Source of the DNA: JAUUSJ01 sp051880475
Lineage (GTDB): Bacteria > Bacillota > Clostridia > Lachnospirales > Lachnospiraceae
Direction: 5' to 3'
Assembly (NCBI GenBank): GCA_051880475.1
Contig: JBJEOA010000007.1
Span: 1-64,000 of the forward strand
Length of the DNA: 64,000 bases
Shown piece by piece: positions 1 to 8,993 of this stretch (the first letter of the stretch is position 1; every line of letters begins with the position of its first letter). The notes under the pieces were generated by a model, which worked only from the letters and a program-made list of their open reading frames with translations, was not told the origin of the DNA and did no database searches. The position numbers and the translations under genes are program-made.

Positions 1-42
1 AGAGGCAATTATCTCTATTTTAATCTGGAGATAATGACCTCT
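1..42. repeat. Inverted repeat at window edge, possible terminator
   Basis: Two arms pair as AGAGG(1-5)/CCTCT(38-42) and ATTATCTC(8-15)/GAGATAAT(28-35), separated by short mismatches. It lies about 120 bp beyond the 3' end of phoR, so it could end the phosphate operon or a gene outside the window. No clear U-run is visible on the plus side, and the other side is cut off. The role is inferred. Confidence 0.4.
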
Positions 43-164
43 TGTAACTCATAATATGGTGAATCAGATATTTCCTTACTATTCTATTTTTATTTTATTT
101 TTTCTATTTTCAGTTTATTCTTTCATTTTTATTCTATATTCTATTTTTTCATGCGCACTAAACT

Positions 165-1940
165 TCATCTCATATAAGGAAGTCTCACTGTAAATACACT
201 TCCAACTCCAAGCTCACTCTCGACAGTGATTTTTCCTCTATAAAGTTCCACAATATGTTTTACAATCGAGAGTCCAAGACCAGTGCCTCCCTGTTTTCTA
301 GAACGTCCTTTATCTACTCGATAAAATCTCTCAAATAATCTTGGAAGATGCTCTTTTGAGATTCCCACTCCCGTATCCTTTACGCAAATGATAAGATGAT
401 TGTCCTCCTCCCTCGCATATAGGCTAACCTTTCCCTTTACGGTATACTTTATTGCATTATCTGTTAAGTTCAAAATAATCTCTCTTAGATAATTGCGATT
501 ACAAAAATAAGGTGTCATCTGCTCTGGCATATCTAGCTCTAGCACAATATCTTTCCCTTTCTTTGACCAAAGAAGCTCCATTACTTCTTTAGCCACTTCC
601 CTTACATCTACCATTTCATTTTCACTGCCAACTACTGCATTTTCCGCTTTTTTTGACTCCTCTGCCGACTCGATTTTAGAGAGCATCAAAATATCTTCAA
701 TCAGTCTTGTCAACCTCTGTGACTCAATATCAATAATATTTAAAAACTTTCTTCCAAAAACAGGGTCATTAATGGCGCCACTTTGCAATGTCTCCACAAA
801 TCCTCGAATTGAGGTGAGAGGTGTCTTAAGCTCATGAGTTACATTTGAGACAAACTCAGCTTTCATTTGCTCCACTCTTTTTAGCTCAGTAATATTCTCA
901 AAAACGAGAAGCAATCCCATTTTCTTCTTCTCTTTTTGGTGAAGTGCCGTTCCTCTCACACGAACAATGCGCTTCTCATTATTCAAGTAAAGCTCAATCT
1001 CATCTTCTGAGATCGTATCACTCTCCCTTATCTGCTCCATGAGGGAAATGATTTTCTCACTTCGGTAATAGGAAAACAAAGATTCTCCAACTATAATTTC
1101 CTCTTTTAATCCTAAAATATCTCTCAACTGACTATTACAAAATAAAATTTTATAGTGATAATCTAGGGCAACAACACCTGATGCCATACTAGATAAAATG
1201 GCATTTAATTCCTCGTTTTTGCTCTTTAAAATTTCCTCGTTAATATGAAGGCTCTTTGCCATATGATTAAATGTATTTGCCAGCCTTCCTATCTCATCCT
1301 TATTTTTTACCTGAATCTCCTGATTATAATCTCCGGCAGCGATTTTTTCTGCTGATAAAGTAAGTTTTACTATCGGATCTGTCATTTTCTTTACAAAATA
1401 GCTCACATATAAACTCACCAATACGGTGGCAATCATAATCGTAACTGCTATTGCATTCGTAAAATCCGATATAATAAGCCGAAACTGGTCATATGGAATC
1501 GAAATACGCATAATGCCAGAAAATCCTTTTTGGTTTACCTCTAAAGCTGCATAATAATAATCCTTGCCGACAGTACTTGAATAGCGCCTGGCAAATCCAA
1601 TTTTTCCCTTGAGGGCATCTTCTATCTCTGGTCTCCCCTTATGATTTTCTCTTATCGTATCCTTCGTCTCGGAATCATAAAATACAATACCATTTTTCTC
1701 AATCAATGTAATACGAATATCAAAGAGCTTGCTCTTATTGTCGACAAAAGAAATCGCGTCCTCTGTAGTTGAAATATGAGCATTCTCAAAATCATCCTTT
1801 AAAAGAGAAGCCTGTTTTTTATATTGAGTCTGATTTTCCTGCTCCATATAGCTTAAGGTAATACTTCCAATGGCAAGTCCAGTTCCAATAATTGCCAATA
1901 TGATTCCTACGATATAAATAAAAACCCATTTTTTCTTCAT
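165..1940 (-). CDS. phoR: PhoR-type sensor histidine kinase
   Basis: Membrane sensor kinase of the phosphate-starvation two-component system; it autophosphorylates and passes phosphate to the regulator encoded just before it. Residues ~6-26 and ~162-182 are membrane segments around a ~130-residue extracytoplasmic sensor. Then follow HAMP (~185-237), PAS (~245-355), HisKA with the phospho-acceptor His369 in a HELKTPLTS box, and an HATPase domain with NLTDNAIKYT, DTGVGI and GGTGLGLSI. At 591 aa it has the usual PhoR/ResE/WalK layout of Gram-positive bacteria. It is the last gene of the pst-pho run, 9 bp after phoB, and context is what assigns it to phosphate. The architecture alone would also fit WalK. 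Confidence 0.9.
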   Translation of the reverse strand: MKKKWVFIYIVGIILAIIGTGLAIGSITLSYMEQENQTQYKKQASLLKDDFENAHISTTEDAISFVDNKSKLFDIRITLIEKNGIVFYDSETKDTIRENHKGRPEIEDALKGKIGFARRYSSTVGKDYYYAALEVNQKGFSGIMRISIPYDQFRLIISDFTNAIAVTIMIATVLVSLYVSYFVKKMTDPIVKLTLSAEKIAAGDYNQEIQVKNKDEIGRLANTFNHMAKSLHINEEILKSKNEELNAILSSMASGVVALDYHYKILFCNSQLRDILGLKEEIIVGESLFSYYRSEKIISLMEQIRESDTISEDEIELYLNNEKRIVRVRGTALHQKEKKKMGLLLVFENITELKRVEQMKAEFVSNVTHELKTPLTSIRGFVETLQSGAINDPVFGRKFLNIIDIESQRLTRLIEDILMLSKIESAEESKKAENAVVGSENEMVDVREVAKEVMELLWSKKGKDIVLELDMPEQMTPYFCNRNYLREIILNLTDNAIKYTVKGKVSLYAREEDNHLIICVKDTGVGISKEHLPRLFERFYRVDKGRSRKQGGTGLGLSIVKHIVELYRGKITVESELGVGSVFTVRLPYMR

Positions 1941-1949
1941 TTTTATCGT

Positions 1950-2648
1950 CTACTCCTGATATTTATATCCAATTCCCCTCACTGTCTTAATCGGGTTGTC
2001 TTCAATTCCAGCCTCTTCCAATTTTTTTCGTATATTTCTGACATGGACATCGACCGTTCTTGTCTCTCCAAAATAATCATATCCCCATATATATTCTAGA
2101 AGTTGATCTCTTGTAAAAACTCTGCCCTTATTCTTTCCAAGAAAATATAAAAGTTCAAATTCCTTTAATGATAACTCAACCGGAACTCCCTTTGCAAAAA
2201 CTTCCCTTGAAATTCTATCAATCTTAATATCCGACAAAATAAGATAGTCTTCCTTATCCTTATTTTCTGACTTGATACTTCTTCTAAGTACTGCCTTTAC
2301 TCTTGCCATTAACTCATGTATTCCAAAAGGTTTTGAGATATAATCATCCGCACCAAGCTCAAGACCTAATACCTTATCAATTTCTTCCCCCTTGGCAGTT
2401 AGCAAAATAACGGGAAGTTCTCCCAATCTCTCATCTTTTCTAATTTCTTTTAGCACGTCAATCCCGCTCATTCCTGGAAGCATCCAGTCAAGCAATACCA
2501 AATCAACCTTTTCTTTTTCAAGCAAAGCAAGCGCTTCCTCCCCACTTTGGGCAGTAAGCGCATGAAATTGATTTTGGTACAAATTATATTCAATTAATTC
2601 TAAAATATGTTCTTCGTCGTCTACAACTAAAATTGTGTGATTTTCCAT
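1950..2648 (-). CDS. phoB: PhoB/PhoP-type response regulator
   Basis: OmpR-family transcription factor, phosphorylated by the adjacent kinase and expected to bind the Pho-box-like repeats upstream of pstS. Residues 1-120 are a receiver domain with the acidic pair DDE near residue 10, phospho-acceptor Asp54 (LLDWMLPG) and a conserved Lys in ILLTAKGE. Residues ~135-230 are a winged-helix domain with the typical RTVDVHVRNIRKKL recognition helix and a GIGYKY end. At 232 aa it is of standard length. It sits 64 bp after phoU and 9 bp before phoR in the same operon. Called phoP in Bacillus; the function rests on its pst neighbours. Confidence 0.92.
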   Translation of the reverse strand: MENHTILVVDDEEHILELIEYNLYQNQFHALTAQSGEEALALLEKEKVDLVLLDWMLPGMSGIDVLKEIRKDERLGELPVILLTAKGEEIDKVLGLELGADDYISKPFGIHELMARVKAVLRRSIKSENKDKEDYLILSDIKIDRISREVFAKGVPVELSLKEFELLYFLGKNKGRVFTRDQLLEYIWGYDYFGETRTVDVHVRNIRKKLEEAGIEDNPIKTVRGIGYKYQE

Positions 2649-2712
2649 AATCTGTCCTCAACTATTTCTACTTTTATTCATAGCTGCCTATAAAGGCAGG
2701 CATATCAATTTA

Positions 2713-3360
2713 TTATGCCAGTTCTCCCGTAACAATAAATAAAATCCATTTTGCAATATTAGCAGAGTGGTCTGCCATACGCTCTAAATACTTAATTATC
2801 ATCAAATAATCGACGCATTGAGGAACAACTTGTGCATTTTCTTGCATTGTCTTTGTAAGCTCTGAGCGAATCGATTCAAAATAATTATCTACTATATCGT
2901 CCTGATCACAAACCTTCTTGGCCAAATCAATATCTCTATTTACATAGCTCACAATGATATTTGTCGCCATCTCTCTCATAGCCTTAATCATATTTTGCAA
3001 GTCTTTTGGCTCTCTTATCTGTGGTTTTTTAAATAAGTCAAGCAAATATTCAGATATGTCAGAACAGTGGTCCGCAATTCGCTCAACATCTGTCACAAGT
3101 TTCATAATAGATGTCACTTCACGAAGGTCTGTGGCAATTGGCTGCTGCTTTGCGATAAGCAAAATACATTCCTGCTCAATAGAAAGCTGCATATCATCAA
3201 TCTGGTCATCTCGCATCATAACATTTTCTGCCATAGATACGCTTCGATTCTCCATCGCACGAATCATAAGGGAGATGGATGTCTCAAGCATTGTTCCCAT
3301 TTTTATAACGTCATTATTTAGATTTTCTAATTCCTCTAAAAATACGGTTCTTGTTCCCAT
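2713..3360 (-). CDS. phoU: Phosphate signalling protein PhoU
   Basis: PhoU links the state of the PstSCAB transporter to PhoR, shutting off the regulon when phosphate is plentiful, and also restrains transport. The 215-aa protein is all-helical and contains the two tandem PhoU repeats (about residues 15-105 and 115-210), each with the metal-binding pattern seen here as RIADHCSDI and RMADHSANI. It lies between pstB and phoB, which is the common order. An AGAAAGGAG ribosome site precedes the ATG. Nothing unusual was seen. Confidence 0.93.
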   Translation of the reverse strand: MGTRTVFLEELENLNNDVIKMGTMLETSISLMIRAMENRSVSMAENVMMRDDQIDDMQLSIEQECILLIAKQQPIATDLREVTSIMKLVTDVERIADHCSDISEYLLDLFKKPQIREPKDLQNMIKAMREMATNIIVSYVNRDIDLAKKVCDQDDIVDNYFESIRSELTKTMQENAQVVPQCVDYLMIIKYLERMADHSANIAKWILFIVTGELA

Positions 3361-3432
3361 ATTTTAAAAGCTCCTTTCTAGCATAATTCATTTTTTTCAA
3401 ATTGTAAAGTATAGTTTTAAAATTATAAAAAA

Positions 3433-4191
3433 TCAACCAAAACGTCCGGTAATATAATCCTCTGTTCTTCTGTCTGTCGGATTATTAAAAATTTTATAAG
3501 TATCGTCATACTCTACTACCTCTCCTGTCAAGAAAAAGGCAGTTTTATCGGAAATACGGCTTGCCTGCTGCATATTATGTGTTACCATAACAATAGTATA
3601 ATCTTCTTTTAGCTCGGTTGCCAAATCCTCAATTTTTAAAGTTGAAATTGGGTCAAGAGCAGATGTTGGCTCGTCCATCAAGATAACCTCTGGCTGCACC
3701 GCCAAAGCTCTCGCAATACAAATTCTTTGCTGCTGCCCTCCAGATATTCCAAGGGCACTCTTTTTTAATCTATCTTTTACTTCATCCCAGATGGCAGCCT
3801 GTCTTAAACTCTTTTCTACAATCTCGTCAAGCACCGCTTTTTTCTTCACTCCGTGAATTCTTGGTCCATATGCCACATTATCGTAGATAGACATCGGAAA
3901 CGGATTTGGCTGCTGAAATACCATTCCCACTCTAGTTCGAAGCTTTGTCACATCAATATCTTCATAAATATCTATATCATCTAAATAAATTTTTCCGTCA
4001 ATTTTTACATTTTCTACCAAATCATTCATACGATTGATTGTCTTTAAAAAAGTAGATTTTCCACATCCAGAAGGTCCGATAAACGCTGTAATTTTATTTT
4101 TTGGAATCTCCATATTAATTCCTTTTAGGGCGTGGAAATCACCGTAATGCAAATGCAAATCCTCCACTGTAAATTTCATTCCATTGCTCAT
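3433..4191 (-). CDS. pstB: Phosphate ABC transporter ATP-binding protein PstB
   Basis: ATPase subunit that powers phosphate uptake through the PstC/PstA channel at the inner face of the membrane. The 252-aa sequence has a Walker A motif (GPSGCGKST, about residue 39), Q-loop [12 protein letters not shown] signature [10 protein letters not shown], Walker [13 protein letters not shown] and H-loop VTHNMQQ. The [14 protein letters not shown] stretch is typical of PstB rather than other importers. It lies 36 bp after pstA and 72 bp before phoU in the same direction. Confidence 0.96.
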   Translation of the reverse strand: MSNGMKFTVEDLHLHYGDFHALKGINMEIPKNKITAFIGPSGCGKSTFLKTINRMNDLVENVKIDGKIYLDDIDIYEDIDVTKLRTRVGMVFQQPNPFPMSIYDNVAYGPRIHGVKKKAVLDEIVEKSLRQAAIWDEVKDRLKKSALGISGGQQQRICIARALAVQPEVILMDEPTSALDPISTLKIEDLATELKEDYTIVMVTHNMQQASRISDKTAFFLTGEVVEYDDTYKIFNNPTDRRTEDYITGRFG

Positions 4192-4227
4192 TTATTTTTT
4201 CTCCTTTTCTATTCCCATATCTCTTAT

Positions 4228-5379
4228 TTATTCCTTCACTGTGCGTCGATTAGTCATTACTTTAGATAAAAAGTTCAACGTAATAATTAATACAATCAAT
4301 ACAACACCTATGGCGCAGGCCTCCCCTATATTTCCCTGTTCCTTTAATGCCGTATAAGCCTTAATGGTAAGTGTTGCGCCAGAAGCCTTCGACCCAGTGA
4401 ATGCGGTCGGAATACTTGCTACCGTACCTGCTGTGAGCAAGAGAGCTGCTGACTCTCCGACAATTCGCCCGATACTTAAAATAACAGCAACTAAAATACC
4501 AGGAAGAGCGTTTGGCAAAATAATCTTTGAAATTGTCTGAAGTTTTGTCGCTCCAAGTCCCAGAGAAGATTCTCTATATCCTTTTGGAATTGATTTTAGA
4601 GTTTCCTCCGTCGTAGAGATAATAACAGGAAGTAAAATAATCGCAATCGTTAAAGCTCCCGCTAAAATAGAATAGCTCATTTTACATATTTGTACGAAAA
4701 AAATCGATCCAAACAATCCGTATATAATCGATGGAATTCCAGATAAATTTTGAATTGCAAATCGAATTAAAGTCACTAGCCTTCCCTGCTTTGCATACTC
4801 ATTTAAATAAATTGCGGATAAAATTCCAATCGGAGCTGCCACTAATAAAGATAATAAAATCATATAAATAGTAGTGACAAGCATCGGAACAATTCCTCCA
4901 CCTACTCTTGTTATTTTTAGTCGAACAGTCTGATTTTTTGCTTGATTTAGGCTATCACTAAATACATGAAAAATTTGCTGCTCATCCCCCGTCGCCCACA
5001 CTTCCTCTAAGTCTACTGCGTCAATTTTAGAAATAATATCGCCTTTTTTTAGCGAAGAGCGAGCTCCACTCATATCCACCGCTTCTTTTACAGCAGAATC
5101 TCCATTAATTTTATCAATCATTACTTGATTATTCTCATTTAATTTTACAAAAATTCCAAGTGAAGCGGCTGGATTTTCTTGTGTATTATTCATATCCGTC
5201 ACTGGAATATTCACATACATCGTCTTATCTTCATAATCACTTGTCAAAAAATGCATCGATATATTTGGAATACCATTGATAAAAATAAATCCTAATATTA
5301 AAACTAATATCGCCACGGTCAGAAAAGAAGAGCCATAGACGAGACCAGTTGCAATTGTATCTTTCGCTTTTTGATTCAT
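4228..5379 (-). CDS. pstA: Phosphate ABC transporter permease PstA with PDZ-like insert
   Basis: One of the two membrane subunits of the phosphate importer. The first membrane segment is at ~13-35 and the permease core begins again at GGIVPM (~residue 161), with five further segments and the EAA-type loop around ESSLGLGATKLQT. PstA is normally about 280-300 aa; this one has 383. The excess sits between the FLTSDYE motif and GGIVPM (residues ~47-160), on the outer face. This insert contains LKKGDIISKID (110-120) after a short beta-rich stretch, the pattern of a PDZ domain's carboxylate loop and following strand. The permease call is secure; the PDZ reading is inference. Confidence 0.93.
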   Translation of the reverse strand: MNQKAKDTIATGLVYGSSFLTVAILVLILGFIFINGIPNISMHFLTSDYEDKTMYVNIPVTDMNNTQENPAASLGIFVKLNENNQVMIDKINGDSAVKEAVDMSGARSSLKKGDIISKIDAVDLEEVWATGDEQQIFHVFSDSLNQAKNQTVRLKITRVGGGIVPMLVTTIYMILLSLLVAAPIGILSAIYLNEYAKQGRLVTLIRFAIQNLSGIPSIIYGLFGSIFFVQICKMSYSILAGALTIAIILLPVIISTTEETLKSIPKGYRESSLGLGATKLQTISKIILPNALPGILVAVILSIGRIVGESAALLLTAGTVASIPTAFTGSKASGATLTIKAYTALKEQGNIGEACAIGVVLIVLIITLNFLSKVMTNRRTVKE

Positions 5380-5395
5380 ATTTTTGTCTTCCTTT

Positions 5396-6334
5396 CTATT
5401 TTTCGTCTTTTTTTCCCGCTGTTAGGCGAATTAATGTCAAATTTACTATCATAATAAAGATAAATAATACTACACCTGTCGCAAATAGCATTTCAGATTG
5501 TCTTCCAGACGCATATCCCATCTCAATGGCAATATTTGTCGTCATAAGTCTTACTTTATCCCAGATAGAGCCTGGCATACCAGATTCTGGATTTCCCGCT
5601 ACAAGCATAACTGCCATTGTCTCTCCGATTGCTCGTCCAATGGCAAGCACTGTGGCAGACAAAATTCCTGATTTTGCTGCTGGAACTACTGTCTTAAAAA
5701 TCATCTGCATTTTTGTTGCCCCAAGACCGTATGCACCCTCCTTATAGGATTTTGGCACTGCTTTTAGGGCAGTGACTGAAAGTGTAATAATCGTTGGCAA
5801 AATCATAATCGTAAGCACAATAATAACAGCGAGTAAAGATTGTCCCTGTACTTTTGGTGTAATAGATTTAATTGCCGGAACAATGACTCCAACACCAAAT
5901 ACTCCATATAAAACAGATGGAATACCGGCAAGCAATTCAACAGCTGGCGTAACAATTTTTACCATATTATCTGGTGCAATCTCAGCTAAGAAAACAGCTG
6001 TGAGTAATCCGACCGGCACACCGATACAAATCGCTCCCATTGTCGCTAATACAGAAGCTACAATCATATGCAAAATTCCGTATGTATTAGAACCTGGAGC
6101 CCATTTTGTCCCTGTAATAAAATCTAAGAAAGGATACGCATCTGCCCCAAAGAAGGGTTTAAGACCCTTCCAAAAGACAAAGGCAATCAATGCAATTACT
6201 GAGATAACCGCTACCATCGCACAGAGAAAGAAAATGGTTTCTACTATTTTTTCAAACATATCTTTTACTTTATTGCGCTCCATCTGTCCTTCTATTTTAA
6301 GTTCTTTTTGAGAGAGCATTTCTACGTTTTCCAT
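5396..6334 (-). CDS. pstC: Phosphate ABC transporter permease PstC
   Basis: Membrane permease that pairs with PstA to move phosphate released by PstS. The 312-aa protein has a ~30-residue cytosolic N-terminus, a first membrane segment at ~35-57, and five more hydrophobic segments. The binding-protein-dependent permease motif lies around EGAYGLGATKMQM. The FLAEIAP and GIPSVLYGVFG stretches are characteristic of PstC. It lies 45 bp after pstS and 16 bp before pstA. No odd features. Confidence 0.95.
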   Translation of the reverse strand: MENVEMLSQKELKIEGQMERNKVKDMFEKIVETIFFLCAMVAVISVIALIAFVFWKGLKPFFGADAYPFLDFITGTKWAPGSNTYGILHMIVASVLATMGAICIGVPVGLLTAVFLAEIAPDNMVKIVTPAVELLAGIPSVLYGVFGVGVIVPAIKSITPKVQGQSLLAVIIVLTIMILPTIITLSVTALKAVPKSYKEGAYGLGATKMQMIFKTVVPAAKSGILSATVLAIGRAIGETMAVMLVAGNPESGMPGSIWDKVRLMTTNIAIEMGYASGRQSEMLFATGVVLFIFIMIVNLTLIRLTAGKKDEK

Positions 6335-6379
6335 CTTTACCGAACCTTTCTTTTTATCTGTATAATATTAACCGCTAAT

Positions 6380-7255
6380 TTACTCATCAATACGAATTGC
6401 ATTATCTTTTTCTACACATGCCTGACCATCGGCAGATACCGCGAACTCTAAAAATTTCTTTCCAGCCTCGGATACTTGATCATCAAAACTTACAAATAAA
6501 AATGGTCTAGAAAGAGGATATGTCTTATTTTTTACATTTTCTACGGTTGGCTCCACAGAATCAACAGTCACAGATTTTACTGTATCATCAATATAAGCAA
6601 ATGAAATATATCCTACTGCATTTTCATTTCCTGCAATTGCAATCTGAGCTGGTCCATTTCCCTCAGAGACTGCTGCGTTAGATGTAAGTCCCTCTGTCTC
6701 ATCAAGCTTAATTAACTCCTCAAAAGCACTTCTTGTTCCAGAGCTTTCCTCTCTAGATACAACAAAGATTTCTGCGTCATCTCCGCCTACTTCTTTCCAG
6801 TTTGTGATTTCTCCTGAGTAAATTTTTTGTAACTGCTCAAGTGTTAAATCTTTTACTTTATTTGCAGGATTTACAGCAACTGCAATTCCGTCATATGCAA
6901 ATACTGTCTCTGTCATATTCTCTGCTTTTTCCTCGTCGGTAAGCTCTCTAGAAGAAGCTCCGATATTGTTTGTCTTTGCAATAGTATCTTTGATACCGGC
7001 GGAAGAACCACTTCCTGTATACTGAATTGTAATTCCAGGATTTAATGCCTCAAACTCAGATTTCATTAAGTTTACAATTTTTTCCACAGAAGTAGAACCT
7101 GTAATTGTCACCACACTGCTATCGGATGACTGCTCTACTTGTGTTTCGCTTGCACCATTTGAACTAGAATCCCCCGCTTTATTTGTTCCACATGCTAATA
7201 GGGATAAAGAAGCTGTCGCTAAAAGTACTCCTGTGAATAATTTTTTTAATCTCAT
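6380..7255 (-). CDS. pstS: Phosphate-binding lipoprotein PstS
   Basis: Extracellular lipoprotein that captures phosphate for the Pst importer. It has a lysine-containing signal peptide and a lipobox ending LLAC (Cys22), then a Ser/Gly-rich linker. The mature domain contains the phosphate-loop motifs GSTSVEK, GSGSSAGI and SREESSGTR that place it in the PstS family. At 291 aa it is of typical Gram-positive length. First gene of the operon; the ATG follows AATGGAGGAAAAATT. The Pho-box-like repeats lie about 115-155 bp upstream. Confidence 0.95.
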   Translation of the reverse strand: MRLKKLFTGVLLATASLSLLACGTNKAGDSSSNGASETQVEQSSDSSVVTITGSTSVEKIVNLMKSEFEALNPGITIQYTGSGSSAGIKDTIAKTNNIGASSRELTDEEKAENMTETVFAYDGIAVAVNPANKVKDLTLEQLQKIYSGEITNWKEVGGDDAEIFVVSREESSGTRSAFEELIKLDETEGLTSNAAVSEGNGPAQIAIAGNENAVGYISFAYIDDTVKSVTVDSVEPTVENVKNKTYPLSRPFLFVSFDDQVSEAGKKFLEFAVSADGQACVEKDNAIRIDE

Positions 7256-7369
7256 AATTTTTCCTCCATTTCATTCATGTCTACCCGAAAAATTAGGTAT
7301 ATCATGATATTATTCATATATAAATTTTATTGTTTTGTTCTTTGAACATTCTCTACTCTATCACCTATT

Positions 7370-7409
7370 TGTTAAGACAATTCAGACTTTTATGTTAAAA
7401 CTATGTAAA
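7370..7409 (-). promoter_or_regulatory. Pho-box-like repeats upstream of pstS
   Basis: On the minus strand TTTACA (7409-7404) is followed exactly 11 bp later by TTAACA (7398-7393), and by another TTAACA at 7375-7370, which is two helical turns further plus one base. Gram-positive PhoP binds TT(A/T/C)ACA hexamers spaced by 11 bp. The last repeat could replace a -35, with TAGAGT about 9 bp downstream as a weak -10. Pst operons are classic PhoB/PhoP targets, so the site fits its context. Confidence 0.6.
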
Positions 7410-7440
7410 TAAAACATAATTCTTCTTTCTTTTTTTCCAT

Positions 7441-7482
7441 AAAAATAAGACTATTTGAAAGTAAATTTACCCTCAAATAGTC
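7441..7482 (-). terminator. Rho-independent terminator of the kinase/vWA operon
   Basis: A perfect 10-bp stem GACTATTTGA / TCAAATAGTC (7449-7458 and 7473-7482) with a 14-nt loop is followed, on the minus strand, by TTATTTTTAT. It lies about 66 bp beyond the stop of the degenerate kinase-vWA gene and insulates it from the divergently read pstS promoter region. Confidence 0.85.
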
Positions 7483-7548
7483 CTTTGTATTTTCTGACCT
7501 ATTTTTTATTCGGTATTTTTTTGTTAGGAAATTTTTTCCAAAATCTTA

Positions 7549-8946
7549 TCATAAAAAGCCGATTTTATTTAATCTTTTCAGCATTCCATACGCCTCTCCC
7601 TCACACTCTCGAATTGGGATAATCGAAAGCTGTATTTTATTATTTTCAAGCAATTTCTTTAATTTTTCTACGGCATATAGAAACATCGCATCTTTTCGAA
7701 TCTTTCCATCTACTAAGATATAAAATTCTGCCTTTGCCTCTTCTTTTTTTAGTTCTTCTTCCATCAAATCCGCGGCAATCAATATCGCCTCACCAAAAGA
7801 ATAATTTTTTATCTTATTTTGAAGCTGCACACGAAATCCTTTTTTATAGTAGGAAAATTCTCTTGCATAAATATATTTATTTCCATATACAAACGATAAT
7901 TTTCTTCGATATTCATTATCCTCCTCTAATTTCTCCATCAAAAGATAAAGTTCTTTGCTTATCTCCTTCAAGGACTGCTCTTCCCCTCGAAGCAGTACAA
8001 AGATTGTCCTCATTTCTTCCCTTCTTTGTTCAGCCTCTTTTTCTTCCTCTATTTTTCCTATATTAGTTCTATCATATTTTTTTTCTTCCACTAATATCTG
8101 TTTTAATTCACTGATTACTTCACGATACTCTATTTTTTCTTCCGTTTGAATAGATAAAAATCTCTCCTTCCAAGAAGGCGATAAAATATTCCAAAATATA
8201 GTCGAATACTCCCACGAATCTCTCGGTGGAATCTTTATATTTTCTTTTTCTGCCGCCACTAATACTTTATAAAGCAGTTTTATATTTGCTTTCCACTGAG
8301 TCAATTCATGAAATAAAACAACTTCTTCATCAAAAATTCGCTCATCACAAGGATACCATGGAAAACTTTGTTCATATCTTAAATACTGGAATCGCTCCAC
8401 ATGAATAATCTTCATATCTAAAGTTGGATTTTCTTTTGGCACAACAATGCTTCCTAAATCTAGCAACCCAGGATAAATATCATCCATCGCTAAATCTTTT
8501 AGTATCTCCATCAGATGAATTGCAATTTCATACAATATTCCAATATCAATATGATATTTCTCTATATTTTCCTTCTGGAATATTTGATTTAGAGTAATAC
8601 CCTCAAACGGTAATTTCTCACAAGTATAGCCAACCGTATACGAATCTTCCCCTTCCTCTAATAACACCGTCTGCTTTGGAAGAAGAAGATAATCTTTTTT
8701 GCGAACTTTCTTTGCGAAAGGATGATTGGAACATAAAAAAATTATTTTATTTTCTAATTCGCTATTATTTTCCTTTGCAGTAATTAACTTTATCAGCTCA
8801 TCCTCATTACTTTCATAATAGTAATAATCTTGTGTTGAAATTTCTTCATTCTTTTTTAAAAGCTTTTTTTTATTTATTTCCTCCCCCGTTTCTGGAAGGG
8901 AATATTTATATATTTTATGAGTATTTACTAAAGATACGGTTTCCAT
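7549..8946 (-). CDS. Degenerate kinase-like / vWA-like fusion protein
   Basis: Not a family I can name with confidence. Residues ~1-270 follow the order of a protein kinase fold but lack its catalytic residues: the position of the HRD loop reads YPGLLDLGSIVV, and there is no DFG. Residues ~310-465 look like a vWA fold, with an opening strand TIFVLLRGEE that lacks the DxSxS metal site, a later strand FYILVDGKI, and a closing IQLSIIPIRE. It is therefore probably a pseudokinase joined to an inactive vWA domain. It has no signal peptide or membrane helix. It is the last gene of the PP2C-kinase-vWA run, 47 bp after the vWA gene, so it is likely an adaptor in that pathway. Confidence 0.55.
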   Translation of the reverse strand: METVSLVNTHKIYKYSLPETGEEINKKKLLKKNEEISTQDYYYYESNEDELIKLITAKENNSELENKIIFLCSNHPFAKKVRKKDYLLLPKQTVLLEEGEDSYTVGYTCEKLPFEGITLNQIFQKENIEKYHIDIGILYEIAIHLMEILKDLAMDDIYPGLLDLGSIVVPKENPTLDMKIIHVERFQYLRYEQSFPWYPCDERIFDEEVVLFHELTQWKANIKLLYKVLVAAEKENIKIPPRDSWEYSTIFWNILSPSWKERFLSIQTEEKIEYREVISELKQILVEEKKYDRTNIGKIEEEKEAEQRREEMRTIFVLLRGEEQSLKEISKELYLLMEKLEEDNEYRRKLSFVYGNKYIYAREFSYYKKGFRVQLQNKIKNYSFGEAILIAADLMEEELKKEEAKAEFYILVDGKIRKDAMFLYAVEKLKKLLENNKIQLSIIPIRECEGEAYGMLKRLNKIGFL

Positions 8947-8993
8947 CTTTTTCTCTCTCCTAAACTTCTTTTTGTTTTATTTTAATAAAATAG

